This document shows positions 14,997 through 22,935 of a stretch of DNA of 64,000 nucleotides, in pieces; position 1 is the stretch's first letter; each line of letters begins with the position of its first letter. Origin of the DNA: Paeniglutamicibacter antarcticus (GTDB lineage Bacteria; Actinomycetota; Actinomycetes; Actinomycetales; Micrococcaceae); contig NZ_CZJT01000081.1 in assembly GCF_900010755.1 (NCBI RefSeq), positions 186,001 through 250,000 on the forward strand, read 5' to 3'. Under the pieces are notes generated by a model. The model saw only the letters and a program-made list of their open reading frames with translations. It did no database searches and was not told the origin of the DNA. A program made the position numbers and the translations under genes.

Positions 14997-15199
14997 CCCC
15001 GGAACAAACCCACGCAACCCGCCAAGCCGAAAACTACCGCGCTGCTGAACAACGCATCCTCACACAAATCGCCACCCTCGAAGCCAACAACCCCACACCC
15101 GCCGACAAGAAGTTCATCAGCCAACAACGCAAACTCGCCGAACGCAACCGATCACGAGCGCGCAACTGGCAAGTACAAGCAGACGGAGCAGCACGATGA
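14993..15199 (+). CDS. Hypothetical helical protein, 68 aa
   Basis: ATGA-coupled, strongly helical and charged (AENYRAAEQRILTQIATLEA). It could be a short coiled coil. Function unknown. Confidence 0.45.
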   Translation: MTPEQTHATRQAENYRAAEQRILTQIATLEANNPTPADKKFISQQRKLAERNRSRARNWQVQADGAAR

Positions 15200-15678
15200 C
15201 CCACTGTGGCACCGAACGCGGCTGGCGGGCACACCGCTCAGCCAATGAACCCGCTTGCCAATGGTGCAAGAGCTGGAAAGCCAAAGATGAAGCCGGAACC
15301 GTCGAGGCCATAGCGACACCCACGACCAAGCAGAAGTCCGAAGCCCTATCCGCCGCAAAACCACGCCCCAAGTCCAAGAAGCCACGGTCCCGCGTCAAAT
15401 GCGGAACACCAGCGGGCTACCGAAAGCACGTGGCCGACAATACGCCAGTCTGCGAGCCGTGCAGGGAAGCACGCAATGAGCAGCGTCGAGAACTCTACGC
15501 GAACAAAAACCGCACCAAACGCAAGCACCACAAGGTTGCGCCATGTGGCACCCAAGCCGGATACCTTCGGCACCTGCGCGAAGGCGGGGCAGCATCGGCG
15601 TGCGATGAGTGCCGAACCGCAAACACCGTGGCCAGCGCCAAGTACCGCGCCCGAACGAAAGCCGAGGCACAAGCATGA
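15196..15678 (+). CDS. Three-repeat Cys/His zinc-binding protein, 160 aa
   Basis: The protein is built from three copies of a CGT-x2-G-(Y/W)-x2-H module followed by CxxC. The ligands are C4, H13, C21, C24; C69, H78, C86, C89; and C117, H126, C136, C139. Basic linkers separate the modules. Such modules occur singly in actinophage and actinobacterial proteins and are likely zinc-binding and nucleic-acid-contacting. Triplication in one chain is notable. Coupled by ATGA at both ends. Confidence 0.65.
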   Translation: MTHCGTERGWRAHRSANEPACQWCKSWKAKDEAGTVEAIATPTTKQKSEALSAAKPRPKSKKPRSRVKCGTPAGYRKHVADNTPVCEPCREARNEQRRELYANKNRTKRKHHKVAPCGTQAGYLRHLREGGAASACDECRTANTVASAKYRARTKAEAQA

Positions 15679-15926
15679 ACCCAGACCGCATCCTCGACCA
15701 CGGCGACATTCGCATCGCCTGGCACGAAGCCCACCTAACACGCCCCATCCACCTCGATGACGACGTACTCCCCACCGGCACCACAGGATACTTCCGACGC
15801 ACCAGTAGGCACCGCGGAACCTTCCTCCCCAACACCACCAACTTCGGCATCCAAATCCACGCCAACGACGTCGAAATCAGCCCCGTACACGTCGAAGTCC
15901 AATACACGATCGGAGAAAAACCATGA
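15675..15926 (+). CDS. Hypothetical protein, 83 aa
   Basis: ATGA-coupled at both ends. The composition is beta-rich and polar (FGIQIHANDVEISPVHVEVQ), without recognised motifs. Confidence 0.45.
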   Translation: MNPDRILDHGDIRIAWHEAHLTRPIHLDDDVLPTGTTGYFRRTSRHRGTFLPNTTNFGIQIHANDVEISPVHVEVQYTIGEKP

Positions 15927-16114
15927 GGATCCGCACCACACGCCAAGCCCAACTCATCCGAGCCGGCATCGACCTTGCACGAACCGGCCAATCAAACCTC
16001 ACAGGCCTCATCCCATACCCACTCATGGAACGTGCCTACACGAGGACCAAGAACAAGCCACCAGCAGGTGATGGACAGCTGCGCGTGGACCACCCAGACA
16101 GGAAGAACTCATGA
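15923..16114 (+). CDS. Hypothetical protein, 63 aa
   Basis: ATGA-coupled, basic small protein (RIRTTRQAQLIRAGIDLART). Function unknown. Confidence 0.4.
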   Translation: MRIRTTRQAQLIRAGIDLARTGQSNLTGLIPYPLMERAYTRTKNKPPAGDGQLRVDHPDRKNS

Positions 16115-16317
16115 GGCGGCTCTACAACGCAGTCTGCACCCGGCTCGAAGCAGACGCCCAAGCCAAAGGGTTTGAACAAGAACCCATCCCCGAAGGCAAC
16201 AACTTCACCACCACCGAACTCGACGGACGCATGGAACCAGCCGAACTCCACCAACAACACCGACCACCCGCCGAATACCGCATGGGATTCACCGGCAACA
16301 GGAAGGACCAATCTTGA
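16111..16317 (+). CDS. Hypothetical protein, 68 aa
   Basis: ATGA-coupled, hydrophilic small protein with GFEQEPIPEGNNFTTTELDG. Its stop overlaps the TTG start of the next gene. Function unknown. Confidence 0.4.
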   Translation: MRRLYNAVCTRLEADAQAKGFEQEPIPEGNNFTTTELDGRMEPAELHQQHRPPAEYRMGFTGNRKDQS

Positions 16318-16901
16318 GCATCGCGCAGTACGCCTACCGGCTCACCCGAGAGCGACCCGAGTTCACGCCCGACGGCAAGCTGTCCACCGTCCCGAGCTTG
16401 CTGACTGAGTTGCGGTCTGCAATCACTGGAAGTGGGGACCTTGACCGCAACAAGAGCGCGACAGGGAAGCCGTTGCCGCTCAACTCGGCAGCACTGGAGC
16501 TATTGACCAGCATTGAGCGAATGGTCGGCGAGGATCACCATCGGCGATACGATGAGCGATTCTTTGGAACGCTTGAGGGATTGCTGAACAAGATTGCCGA
16601 GGATGATCACCCGGCCGACTTCGAGGCATGGTTCGAGCGGATCTTTATGGAGTGGTGCGACTCCATCGAGAGCATGGTGCGACCAGTCCGAGTGCGACGC
16701 TTGGATGGAGTGCCATGCCCGAGTTGCCAGCAGGTAGTCCATGGACCTGAGCGCGAGACGTGCGTTGCGATCAGTTGCTATGAACCTGGAGGCGGCAAGG
16801 ACCTGAGGCCTATCGGCGAGTGGACTGCCAACTGCCGGGGATGTGGTGCTCACTGGGAGAACGAGTCGATGAAATGGCTGGTTGCATCCCTCGCCGCATA
16901 G
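16314..16901 (+). CDS. Hypothetical protein with two CxxC knuckles, 195 aa
   Basis: It starts at TTG in a TTGA overlap. The N-terminal two thirds are helical and acidic (VGEDHHRRYDERFFGTLEGL). The C-terminus has CPSC and, about 50 residues later, CRGC plus other cysteines, consistent with a zinc ribbon. It is the last gene of the short-gene run and is followed by a palindrome and a terminator. Function unknown. Confidence 0.55.
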   Translation: MSIAQYAYRLTRERPEFTPDGKLSTVPSLLTELRSAITGSGDLDRNKSATGKPLPLNSAALELLTSIERMVGEDHHRRYDERFFGTLEGLLNKIAEDDHPADFEAWFERIFMEWCDSIESMVRPVRVRRLDGVPCPSCQQVVHGPERETCVAISCYEPGGGKDLRPIGEWTANCRGCGAHWENESMKWLVASLAA

Positions 16902-16917
16902 GTGTTAATCTTGAGAC

Positions 16918-16970
16918 AACTTCGGATACGTATCGAAGTTTCCAGGCTGATCTTCGGATCGGCCTTTTTT
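16918..16970 (+). terminator. 23-bp near-palindrome followed by a UUCG-loop terminator
   Basis: 16918-16940 is nearly self-complementary (AACTTCG arm, GATACGTATC centre, CGAAGTT arm). Then AGGCTGATC, TTCG and GATCGGCCT (16944-16965) form a stable hairpin followed by TTTTT and ATTGCCC. Together they end the early operon. The palindrome could also be a protein-binding site. 16971-17197 holds no convincing gene. Confidence 0.75.
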
Positions 16971-17197
16971 ATTGCCCAGAAACGGGCAAGGTCAAGGTCA
17001 CCGCCCGACTAACTCCCGGGAACAGCGGAACCAAGGCGTGCACGCACACGCAAGTCGGCGCCATTCTCCCCGACGCACACCTGCCACACCAGATAGAAGC
17101 TCGCTGAAAGGCGGCCACATATCTGCCCGCGTCAGGCTCAAGACGCACGCCACAGTCGAGAGACAGAGGCCGACTGATCCACGACACGGATCAACCT

Positions 17198-17273
17198 TGG
17201 GATATAGCTCAGTTGGCAGAGCGCCTCACTGTTAATGAGGAACGCGCAGGTTCGAACCCTGCTATCTCAGCCA
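17198..17273 (+). tRNA. tRNA-Asn (GTT), phage-encoded
   Basis: A complete cloverleaf: acceptor TGGGATA/TATCTCA, D-arm GCTCAGTTGGCAGAGC, anticodon stem CCTCA/TGAGG with loop CTGTTAA, T-arm GCAGG TTCGAAC CCTGC, and an encoded GCCA end. Confidence 0.95.
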
Positions 17274-17440
17274 GCCAACACAACAGGCACACCACTTACC
17301 CAACGGCGCAATCGCCAGGGCAAGAACCAACCAGTCAACACGCGAACATAGAAGCGCATGAAGGACACCGGAACTCCACGCAACCGGACCTGCTGGATGG
17401 AACAACTAAATAGTTTGGCTGACATGAGCGGCTGAACGTA

Positions 17441-17510
17441 GGGATGAGCGAATGCCAGATGCCAAGCGCATCCGGTCGGGACTCCAGCCGGTTCGATACC
17501 GGGCATCCCA
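17441..17510 (+). other. tRNA-like element, possibly a decayed tRNA
   Basis: GGGATG pairs with CATCCC at the ends, and a T-arm-like CCGGTTCGATACCGG precedes the 3-prime arm. However, the D-loop lacks GG and no proper anticodon stem can be drawn. It sits between functional tRNA genes. The rest of 17274-17574 shows no gene. Confidence 0.35.
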
Positions 17511-17574
17511 CGACAAGTAGCGCCTAGCGTGAAAGTCCCTGCGTAAGCGTCTGGCAACGGGCGCTGGCAGGCAA

Positions 17575-17647
17575 GGCAGTAGAAGAGGCAAGGTGCCAGG
17601 GCTGGCTGTAAACCGGTCCACGGTAGGTTCGATTCCTACTGCTGCCA
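17575..17647 (+). tRNA. tRNA-Tyr (GTA), phage-encoded, unusual D-arm
   Basis: Acceptor GGCAGTA/TGCTGCC (one G-U), anticodon stem GCTGG/CCGGT with loop CTGTAAA (anticodon GTA, U33 present), a 5-nt variable region and T-arm GTAGG TTCGATT CCTAC. The short variable loop is atypical for bacterial tRNA-Tyr, which is usually class II. The D-arm pairs only as GGC/GCC, and position 8 is G. No CCA is encoded. Confidence 0.75.
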
Positions 17648-17702
17648 CACCTTCGCCATGCGGATGCTGGGACGCCAGCTACTCAACCGCATGGCGCGGC
17701 AT

Positions 17703-17773
17703 GGTTCCCTGACCGAGCGGCCAGGTAATGGACTGCAAATCCATGCACGCGGGTTCGACTCCCGCGGGAACCT
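17703..17773 (+). tRNA. tRNA-Cys (GCA), phage-encoded
   Basis: Acceptor GGTTCCC/GGGAACC, anticodon stem ATGGA/TCCAT with loop CTGCAAA, T-arm GCGGG TTCGACT CCCGC and discriminator T. At 71 nt it is normal for tRNA-Cys. CCA is not encoded. Confidence 0.95.
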
Positions 17774-17883
17774 CAAAGGCGCACGGACTTCCACACGTGC
17801 GCCGAAGACTTGGTAGCGGCCCTCGACCAACAGTCGATGCGAGCGAGCGAGCCGCTACCAACACACGTAACGAGGTGATTGCG

Positions 17884-18210
17884 ATGGCCATGAAGCGCAA
17901 TTGCCCCAAGCCCAACTGCATCAAGACAGCAGACGGCCGCTACTGCACCGAACACAACCGCGAACACGACAAGCAACGAGGCAGCAAGAAGCAACGAGGC
18001 TACGGCAAAGAGTTCCAACGCGACCGCAAACAATGGAAACCACTCGTTGACGCTGGACTCGTTGACTGCTGGCGATGCAGCAAACCACTTGAGCCTGGCG
18101 CCGCATTCCACCTCGGCCACGACGACAACGACCGCACGATCATCCGCGGCCCAGAGTGCCCCCCATGCAACCTCAGCGCAGCCGGAAAGTCCTCCGCGCT
18201 CTACCGCTGA
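17884..18210 (+). CDS. HNH endonuclease, packaging-associated
   Basis: The 108-residue protein has zinc knuckles (CPKPNC, CWRC, CPPC) and the HNH core HLGHDDNDRT followed by CNLSAAGK. The start at ATG 17884 follows GAGGTG. HNH proteins just upstream of the small terminase commonly assist cos cleavage by the large terminase in HK97-like phages. That role is inferred from position. Confidence 0.85.
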   Translation: MAMKRNCPKPNCIKTADGRYCTEHNREHDKQRGSKKQRGYGKEFQRDRKQWKPLVDAGLVDCWRCSKPLEPGAAFHLGHDDNDRTIIRGPECPPCNLSAAGKSSALYR

Positions 18211-18402
18211 AGCAAGCAACTTTGTAGCATGCCGTGTATCAAACTTTGTACCAACAATCACCCCACCCGGGGGGACCAAAGCGCCTTTCCAGCAAACCCG
18301 CCGGGGAGGTCAGTAAGAAGTTTTCCATAATCAAAACCCTTCCGAAAGCGCGATGCGATCGGATATTTTGCCGAGCGATTCGGCGTTTAGGTGGTGCTGT
18401 TC
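18211..18402. other. Non-coding HNH-terminase gap, candidate cos region
   Basis: These 192 bp between HNH and the small terminase hold no ORF. They include the G/C blocks CCCACCCGGGGGGACC (18262-18277) and CCCGCCGGGGAGG, which is where single-stranded cohesive ends usually lie in this genome layout. The exact nicking site cannot be read from the sequence. Confidence 0.4.
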
Positions 18403-18864
18403 ATGGCTTCTGGTGGTGCTCGTGGCAACGCCGGTCGTCCGCTTGATCCGAACTCGCTGAATGCGGCTATGGGCAAGCATGACGATGTGTGGTTGACCCT
18501 TTCTAAGCCTTCGGGTGTTGTTCCTGAGTGGCCTTTGATGGATCAGTCTGACCGTGAGTCCACCGTGTGGGCTCGCTTGTGGCTCAAGCCACAGGCTACC
18601 GAGTGGCTGCGACTTGGGCTGGAGGATGAGGTGGCGCTCTATACTCGCTATCTTGTTGAGGCTGAGAAGCCGGAGGCTGCAGGCAACACTCGAACCCTGG
18701 TGAAGCAGTATCAGGAGCTTCTGGGACTGTCCACGGCCGGCTTGAAGCGTCTGCAGTGGCAGATGCCAGCTTCTGATTCTCCTGTAGCTTCTGCGGGGCC
18801 TGCAGTGAAGAAGCGCGCGAGTTCTCGTGGCCGCTTGTCGGTTGTGCCTGATGACGGCGCATGA
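18403..18864 (+). CDS. Terminase small subunit
   Basis: 153-residue protein with the typical opening GGARGNAGRPLDPNSL, a helical core and a basic C-terminus. ATG 18403 has AGGTGGTG just upstream; an in-frame GTG at 18391 is less likely. It binds the cos region and recruits the large subunit. It overlaps the large-subunit start by 14 bases. Confidence 0.8.
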   Translation: MASGGARGNAGRPLDPNSLNAAMGKHDDVWLTLSKPSGVVPEWPLMDQSDRESTVWARLWLKPQATEWLRLGLEDEVALYTRYLVEAEKPEAAGNTRTLVKQYQELLGLSTAGLKRLQWQMPASDSPVASAGPAVKKRASSRGRLSVVPDDGA

Positions 18865-19918
18865 GTTTGCTGTCAACTTCGCCGAGGCGGAAACCCTTGG
18901 GTATCTAGGCGCTGATTGGATCGAGGCGCACTGCTCGGTCCCTGATGGGTTCGACAAGGGGCGGCCGTTCATTCCGTCTGATTGGCAGCTGCAGATCATC
19001 CTGAATCACTACAGGGTGAAGCGGTCTGCCAAGTGGAATCCTGATCGAATCCTTTTGGCACCGGCGTTCACGTATCGCCGTTCTCAGGTTGTTGCGCCGC
19101 AGAAGACGGGCAAGGGTCCGCTTGCTGCAGCGTTGACTGCGCTGGAAGCTGCTGGTCCCATCGTCTTTGGCGGTTGGGCTGAGGGTGGCGAGGTTTACGA
19201 CTGCAGGGACCACGGTTGCGGTTGTGGGTTCATCTATGAGTATGAGCCTGGGGACGCGATGGGGATTCCGCGGAACACGTCGCTGATTCAGTTGGTGGCG
19301 ACTTCCGAAGAGCAGGTTGATAACGTCTACCGTCCACTGCAGGCCATGATTCGTTCTGGGCCACTGGATGCGTTCATGAAGACGGGTGAGCAGTTCGTTC
19401 GGTTGCCGAATGACGGGAAGATCGAGGCTGTTACTAGCTCGGCTCAGTCCCGCTTGGGTAACCCGATCAACTTCGCGAACTTTGATGAGACTGGAATCTA
19501 TACGGTCCAGAACAAGATGGTTCGAGTCGCTGAGACGATGCGTCGAGGCCTAGCCGGCATGGGCGGCCGCTCGATTGAGTGGACCAACCCTTGGGATCCG
19601 GCAGAGAACTCGACGGCTCAGCGTACCTATGAGTCTCGCTCTCTGGATATCTACAAGTTCTATCGCAAGCCGTCCACCGAGCTGTCTTATAAGAATGCTC
19701 GTGAGCGGCGCCGAATCCACGCCTACGTATATAAGGGTTCGCCGTGGGTTGATCTTGATGCTATTGAGGCTGAGGCCGCGGAGCTCATGGAAACAGATCC
19801 GGCTCAGGCTGAACGTTTCTACGGTAACCGCATCGTTCACGGCATGGGTTCGTGGCTGAAGGATGGGTTGTGGGATGCAGCTTACGCAGCAGAAGATCTG
19901 GCTTCCAAGCCCGCCTGA
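18851..19918 (+). CDS. Terminase large subunit, ATPase part (frameshifted)
   Basis: The 355 residues read from ATG 18851 contain a Walker A-like APQKTGKGP, a NFDETGIY segment with the Walker B/catalytic DE, and a GLAGMGGRSIEWTNPWDP motor segment. The frame ends at TGA 19916-19918, exactly where the nuclease half begins in the +1 frame. The likely ancestral junction reads SKPPDGT. One extra C in the CCC at 19910-19912 explains the shift. Joined, the protein would be 547 residues, normal for actinophage TerL. Confidence 0.85.
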   Translation: MTAHEFAVNFAEAETLGYLGADWIEAHCSVPDGFDKGRPFIPSDWQLQIILNHYRVKRSAKWNPDRILLAPAFTYRRSQVVAPQKTGKGPLAAALTALEAAGPIVFGGWAEGGEVYDCRDHGCGCGFIYEYEPGDAMGIPRNTSLIQLVATSEEQVDNVYRPLQAMIRSGPLDAFMKTGEQFVRLPNDGKIEAVTSSAQSRLGNPINFANFDETGIYTVQNKMVRVAETMRRGLAGMGGRSIEWTNPWDPAENSTAQRTYESRSLDIYKFYRKPSTELSYKNARERRRIHAYVYKGSPWVDLDAIEAEAAELMETDPAQAERFYGNRIVHGMGSWLKDGLWDAAYAAEDLASKPA

Positions 19919-20495
19919 CGGCACACGCATTGCGCTTGGTATGGACGGGAGCATAAACGACGATTGGACCGCTATTCGTGGCGAGACTATCGACGGATTC
20001 CAGTTCACACCGCGCTATGGACCAGATAGGCGCCCGATGGTCTGGAATCCGGATGAGTGGGGCGGCGAGATTCCGCGCAGTGAGGTTGCTGCAGCGGTTG
20101 ACGAGCTATTCAGTGTCTTCAAGGTGCGGCTTGGCTACTTTGACCCGTACGGCTGGACTACCGAGATTGACGAGTGGCAGCAGAAGCACGGTGAGGACAA
20201 TGCGCAGGCGTGGCCGACGAACTCAATCAATCGAATGCACGCGGCCATTGTCCGCTTCGAGGTCGATCTAGCCCAGAAGCGTATTGAGCATGACGGTTGC
20301 CCTCTCGCGGAAACCGCTTTCGGCAATGCCCGAAAGAAGGCGCGTCCGGGTCAGAAGTACACCCTGGACAAGCCGACCAATCACCAAAAGATCGACATTG
20401 TCATGAGTTCCATCCTTGCCCATGAGGCCGCGTCTGATGCGCGGGCGAATGGGTGGGGCGAAGAGACCGATAAACGAGTTTTCGTGTTCCGTTAG
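19863..20495 (+). CDS. Terminase large subunit, nuclease part (frameshifted)
   Basis: The +1 frame continues as PDGTRIALGMDGSINDDWTA, the first nuclease aspartates, then YFDPYGW and KIDIVMSSILAHEA with the last acidic residue. The first ATG (19863) has no credible ribosome site, so this half is unlikely to be made independently. Either a sequence error or a real inactivating insertion separates it from the ATPase half. Confidence 0.85.
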   Translation: MGCGMQLTQQKIWLPSPPDGTRIALGMDGSINDDWTAIRGETIDGFQFTPRYGPDRRPMVWNPDEWGGEIPRSEVAAAVDELFSVFKVRLGYFDPYGWTTEIDEWQQKHGEDNAQAWPTNSINRMHAAIVRFEVDLAQKRIEHDGCPLAETAFGNARKKARPGQKYTLDKPTNHQKIDIVMSSILAHEAASDARANGWGEETDKRVFVFR

Positions 20496-20503
20496 GGGGC
20501 AAC

Positions 20504-21874
20504 ATGGCCTTGTCGCCTAATATTGAATCGCTTTTTGCGAAGCACACTGAGCTGGCCGGCTCTCTTTCGACGGCCGATGAGTTGAATCTCAAGTACTACA
20601 AGGGCCTGCAGACTCTTACGCATATCGGTTTGGCCGTGCCGCCGAACTTGCGCCAGTTTGAAGCGGTTTTGAACTGGAACCGTGTGGCCGTGGACTCCAT
20701 TGCTCAACGCCAGAAGGTGAAGTCGTTCATCCTTCCCGGTGAGGCGGAGGCCAATGTTGTTCTGCAGGAGAACTGGGCCGCGAACAACCTGGACTCTGAA
20801 TCTGCGCTACTTCACAAGGACGTCCTGATCTATGGACGCGGGTTTGTGTGCGTAGGGGCGAACGAAGAGGATCCCAAGCACCCTTTGGTCACGGTTGAGT
20901 CGCCGCGTGAACTTACGGCACTGGTGGACTCACGGAATCGTCGCATTAGCTCTGCGCTGCGTTTGTACGGCGGCACCGCGGACGATCCGGAGCCCGTCTA
21001 CGCGACCCTGTACCTTCCGAACTCCACGGCTTGGTATGAGCGAGTATCCGGCGCCTGGGCTGAGTCCGACCGGGACGACCACAACCTGGGGCGCGTTCCT
21101 ATTGTGATGTTCCTGAATCGGCGTCTCACTGGTGAATGGGCGGGCGAAACTGAGATGGCGGACGTCATCCCACACGTTGAAATTGTCGGCCGGACCCTGC
21201 TGAACATGCAGGTCGCCGGCGAGACTATTGCCATCCCGAGACGTTTCGTCGCAGGCCTATCCCAGGGTGATTTTGTTGGTCAGGATGGCAAACCGTTGCC
21301 CGTTTGGGAAGCGTACCAAGGTGCCATCTGGGCCACTGGTAATTCCGATGCGAAGTTCGGTCAGTTTGACGGCGCGGATCTGAAAAACTTCCACGACACG
21401 ATCAAGATGCAGGCGGAGAACGTTTCGTCGGTCACTGGCCTCCCTTTGCGGTATTTGGGCCAAAATAGTGTGAATCCGGCTGCTGAGGGCGCCATTCGTG
21501 CCGACGAATCCCGCCTCGTGCTGAATGTCGAGGATAAGAACTCGACCATTGGCGACGGCTGGGCTTGGGTGCAGGGCATTGTCGAGCGATTCCGTACCGG
21601 CGAATGGCCTCTGGCGAACCAGATCAAGACCGAATGGTTCGACCCCGGCACGCCAACGTTCGCACAGAAGGCCGATGCACTGACTAAGTTGCACGGCGGC
21701 GGCCCAATCCTGTCCCGCGAAGGCACTTGGGATGAGCTCGGGTTCTCTGAGCCTCGCAAGGCGAAGGAGCGGGCTTACTGGGACGCCGAGAACGCGGATC
21801 CGTACTTGGCCAGCTTGGCGGATAAGGATGTGGCTGCTGATGGCATTGCAATCCCTGCCACAATCGGCGACTGA
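20504..21874 (+). CDS. Portal protein (SPP1 gp6-like)
   Basis: The 456-residue protein has an N-terminal helical clip region, NWNRVAVDSIAQRQKVKSF and GRGFVCVGANEE typical of the portal family, and the wing-crown passage MQAENVSSVTGLPLRYLG. It forms the dodecameric DNA channel at the capsid vertex. It begins 9 nt after the terminase stop and overlaps the next gene by 35 bases. Confidence 0.9.
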   Translation: MALSPNIESLFAKHTELAGSLSTADELNLKYYKGLQTLTHIGLAVPPNLRQFEAVLNWNRVAVDSIAQRQKVKSFILPGEAEANVVLQENWAANNLDSESALLHKDVLIYGRGFVCVGANEEDPKHPLVTVESPRELTALVDSRNRRISSALRLYGGTADDPEPVYATLYLPNSTAWYERVSGAWAESDRDDHNLGRVPIVMFLNRRLTGEWAGETEMADVIPHVEIVGRTLLNMQVAGETIAIPRRFVAGLSQGDFVGQDGKPLPVWEAYQGAIWATGNSDAKFGQFDGADLKNFHDTIKMQAENVSSVTGLPLRYLGQNSVNPAAEGAIRADESRLVLNVEDKNSTIGDGWAWVQGIVERFRTGEWPLANQIKTEWFDPGTPTFAQKADALTKLHGGGPILSREGTWDELGFSEPRKAKERAYWDAENADPYLASLADKDVAADGIAIPATIGD

Positions 21875-22865
21875 GTATGCAAACGCTCAGCGCAAGGAGA
21901 TCCTGGCCGCCCTGTCGCTAGTTCAGCGGCAGTGGCGGCGCATGGGCGACAACTTCGACGCCTCCTATGCGCTGATCGAACCGAAGCTACTGGAAGCCGC
22001 GTTCACGGCGCAGGAGCGCATCGCCAAAGGTGCCCTCGCGTATATCCCGAACGTCATGGAAGAGTCCGGGCTAACGATTCCACGGACACCGCTCTATGAG
22101 TCAGCCCCGAAGATGTACGTGGGCACCGCGGGCGACGGGCTGCCGGTCTCAACACTGCTCTACGAGTCAGTGATCCACGCGAAGACCGCAGTGGGTAACG
22201 GGTATTCAGTTCCGCAAGCTCTTTCGATGTCCAGTCAGTGGCTCACTAGCGCAACTGGCACGCTGCTTTCAGACACGGGGCGTTCCGCGGAGAAGGTGGC
22301 CGGCAACTCCCGCAAGGTCAAGCTTTGGGTGCGGATGCTGAATCCGCCCTCCTGTGGTCGGTGCGTAATCCTGGCCGGGAAAACGAGCGGCGACAGTGAG
22401 GCGTTCCTTCGTCATCCAAAATGTGACTGCCGCAATATCCCATCCAGCGAATCCATTGCCGATGACGTGCGTGTTGATCCGAATGCCTATTTTGGCTCGC
22501 TGGATGAGTCGGCTCAGGTGAAGTTGATGGGCTCGCAAGCGAACGCCCGTGCCATGCGAGACGGTGCGGATCTGAACCAGATCATCAACGCCTACCGCAA
22601 GAGTGGTGGCGTTAGGTCCGCGCAGGTCCACGGTCGAAACATCAAGTACACCACTGAAGGCACCACGCGCCGCGGTTACGCCTACTCGCAGATGAGTAAA
22701 GCCCAGTACGTCAAGGCTCAGGGCGAGGCGCGCAAGCGTTCCGGTAACTCGAACCGCTACGCGACCCGGCTGAAATCCCCTCGGATGATGCCAGAAACGA
22801 TCTACGAAGTAGCCAAGGGCCAGGCGGACGCTAAGCGTCTGCTGAGCCTCTACGGATGGATCTAA
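21840..22865 (+). CDS. MuF-like minor capsid/capsid maturation protein
   Basis: 341 residues from ATG 21840. A zinc-type signature, NPPSCGRCVILAGK followed by FLRHPKCDC, is characteristic of MuF-type minor head proteins. It lies between portal and scaffold as expected. The ATG is inside the end of the portal gene; AAGGA lies a little far upstream (about 11 nt). It probably stays attached to the portal and enters the host with the DNA, which is inferred from the family. Confidence 0.8.
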   Translation: MALQSLPQSATEYANAQRKEILAALSLVQRQWRRMGDNFDASYALIEPKLLEAAFTAQERIAKGALAYIPNVMEESGLTIPRTPLYESAPKMYVGTAGDGLPVSTLLYESVIHAKTAVGNGYSVPQALSMSSQWLTSATGTLLSDTGRSAEKVAGNSRKVKLWVRMLNPPSCGRCVILAGKTSGDSEAFLRHPKCDCRNIPSSESIADDVRVDPNAYFGSLDESAQVKLMGSQANARAMRDGADLNQIINAYRKSGGVRSAQVHGRNIKYTTEGTTRRGYAYSQMSKAQYVKAQGEARKRSGNSNRYATRLKSPRMMPETIYEVAKGQADAKRLLSLYGWI

Positions 22866-22879
22866 CCCCAATTTTCCCG

Positions 22880-22894
22880 CTGGCGCGACGCCAG
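22880..22894 (+). terminator. Short hairpin upstream of scaffold gene
   Basis: CTGGCG, CGA and CGCCAG form a 6-bp stem with no T-run after it. It may modulate head-gene stoichiometry. Confidence 0.4.
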
Positions 22895-22935
22895 TAGGGT
22901 CACGATCCGCGATGGATCAAATGGAAGGAATATCG

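Noticed and set aside
15395..15991. 198-codon minus-strand ORF over the zinc-module gene
   Set aside because: It is Cys/Arg/Trp-rich nonsense opposite a protein with three clear metal modules and coupled neighbours.
17728..17883. N-terminal extension of the HNH gene to 17728
   Set aside because: It would translate the tRNA-Cys gene; ATG 17884 has its own ribosome site.
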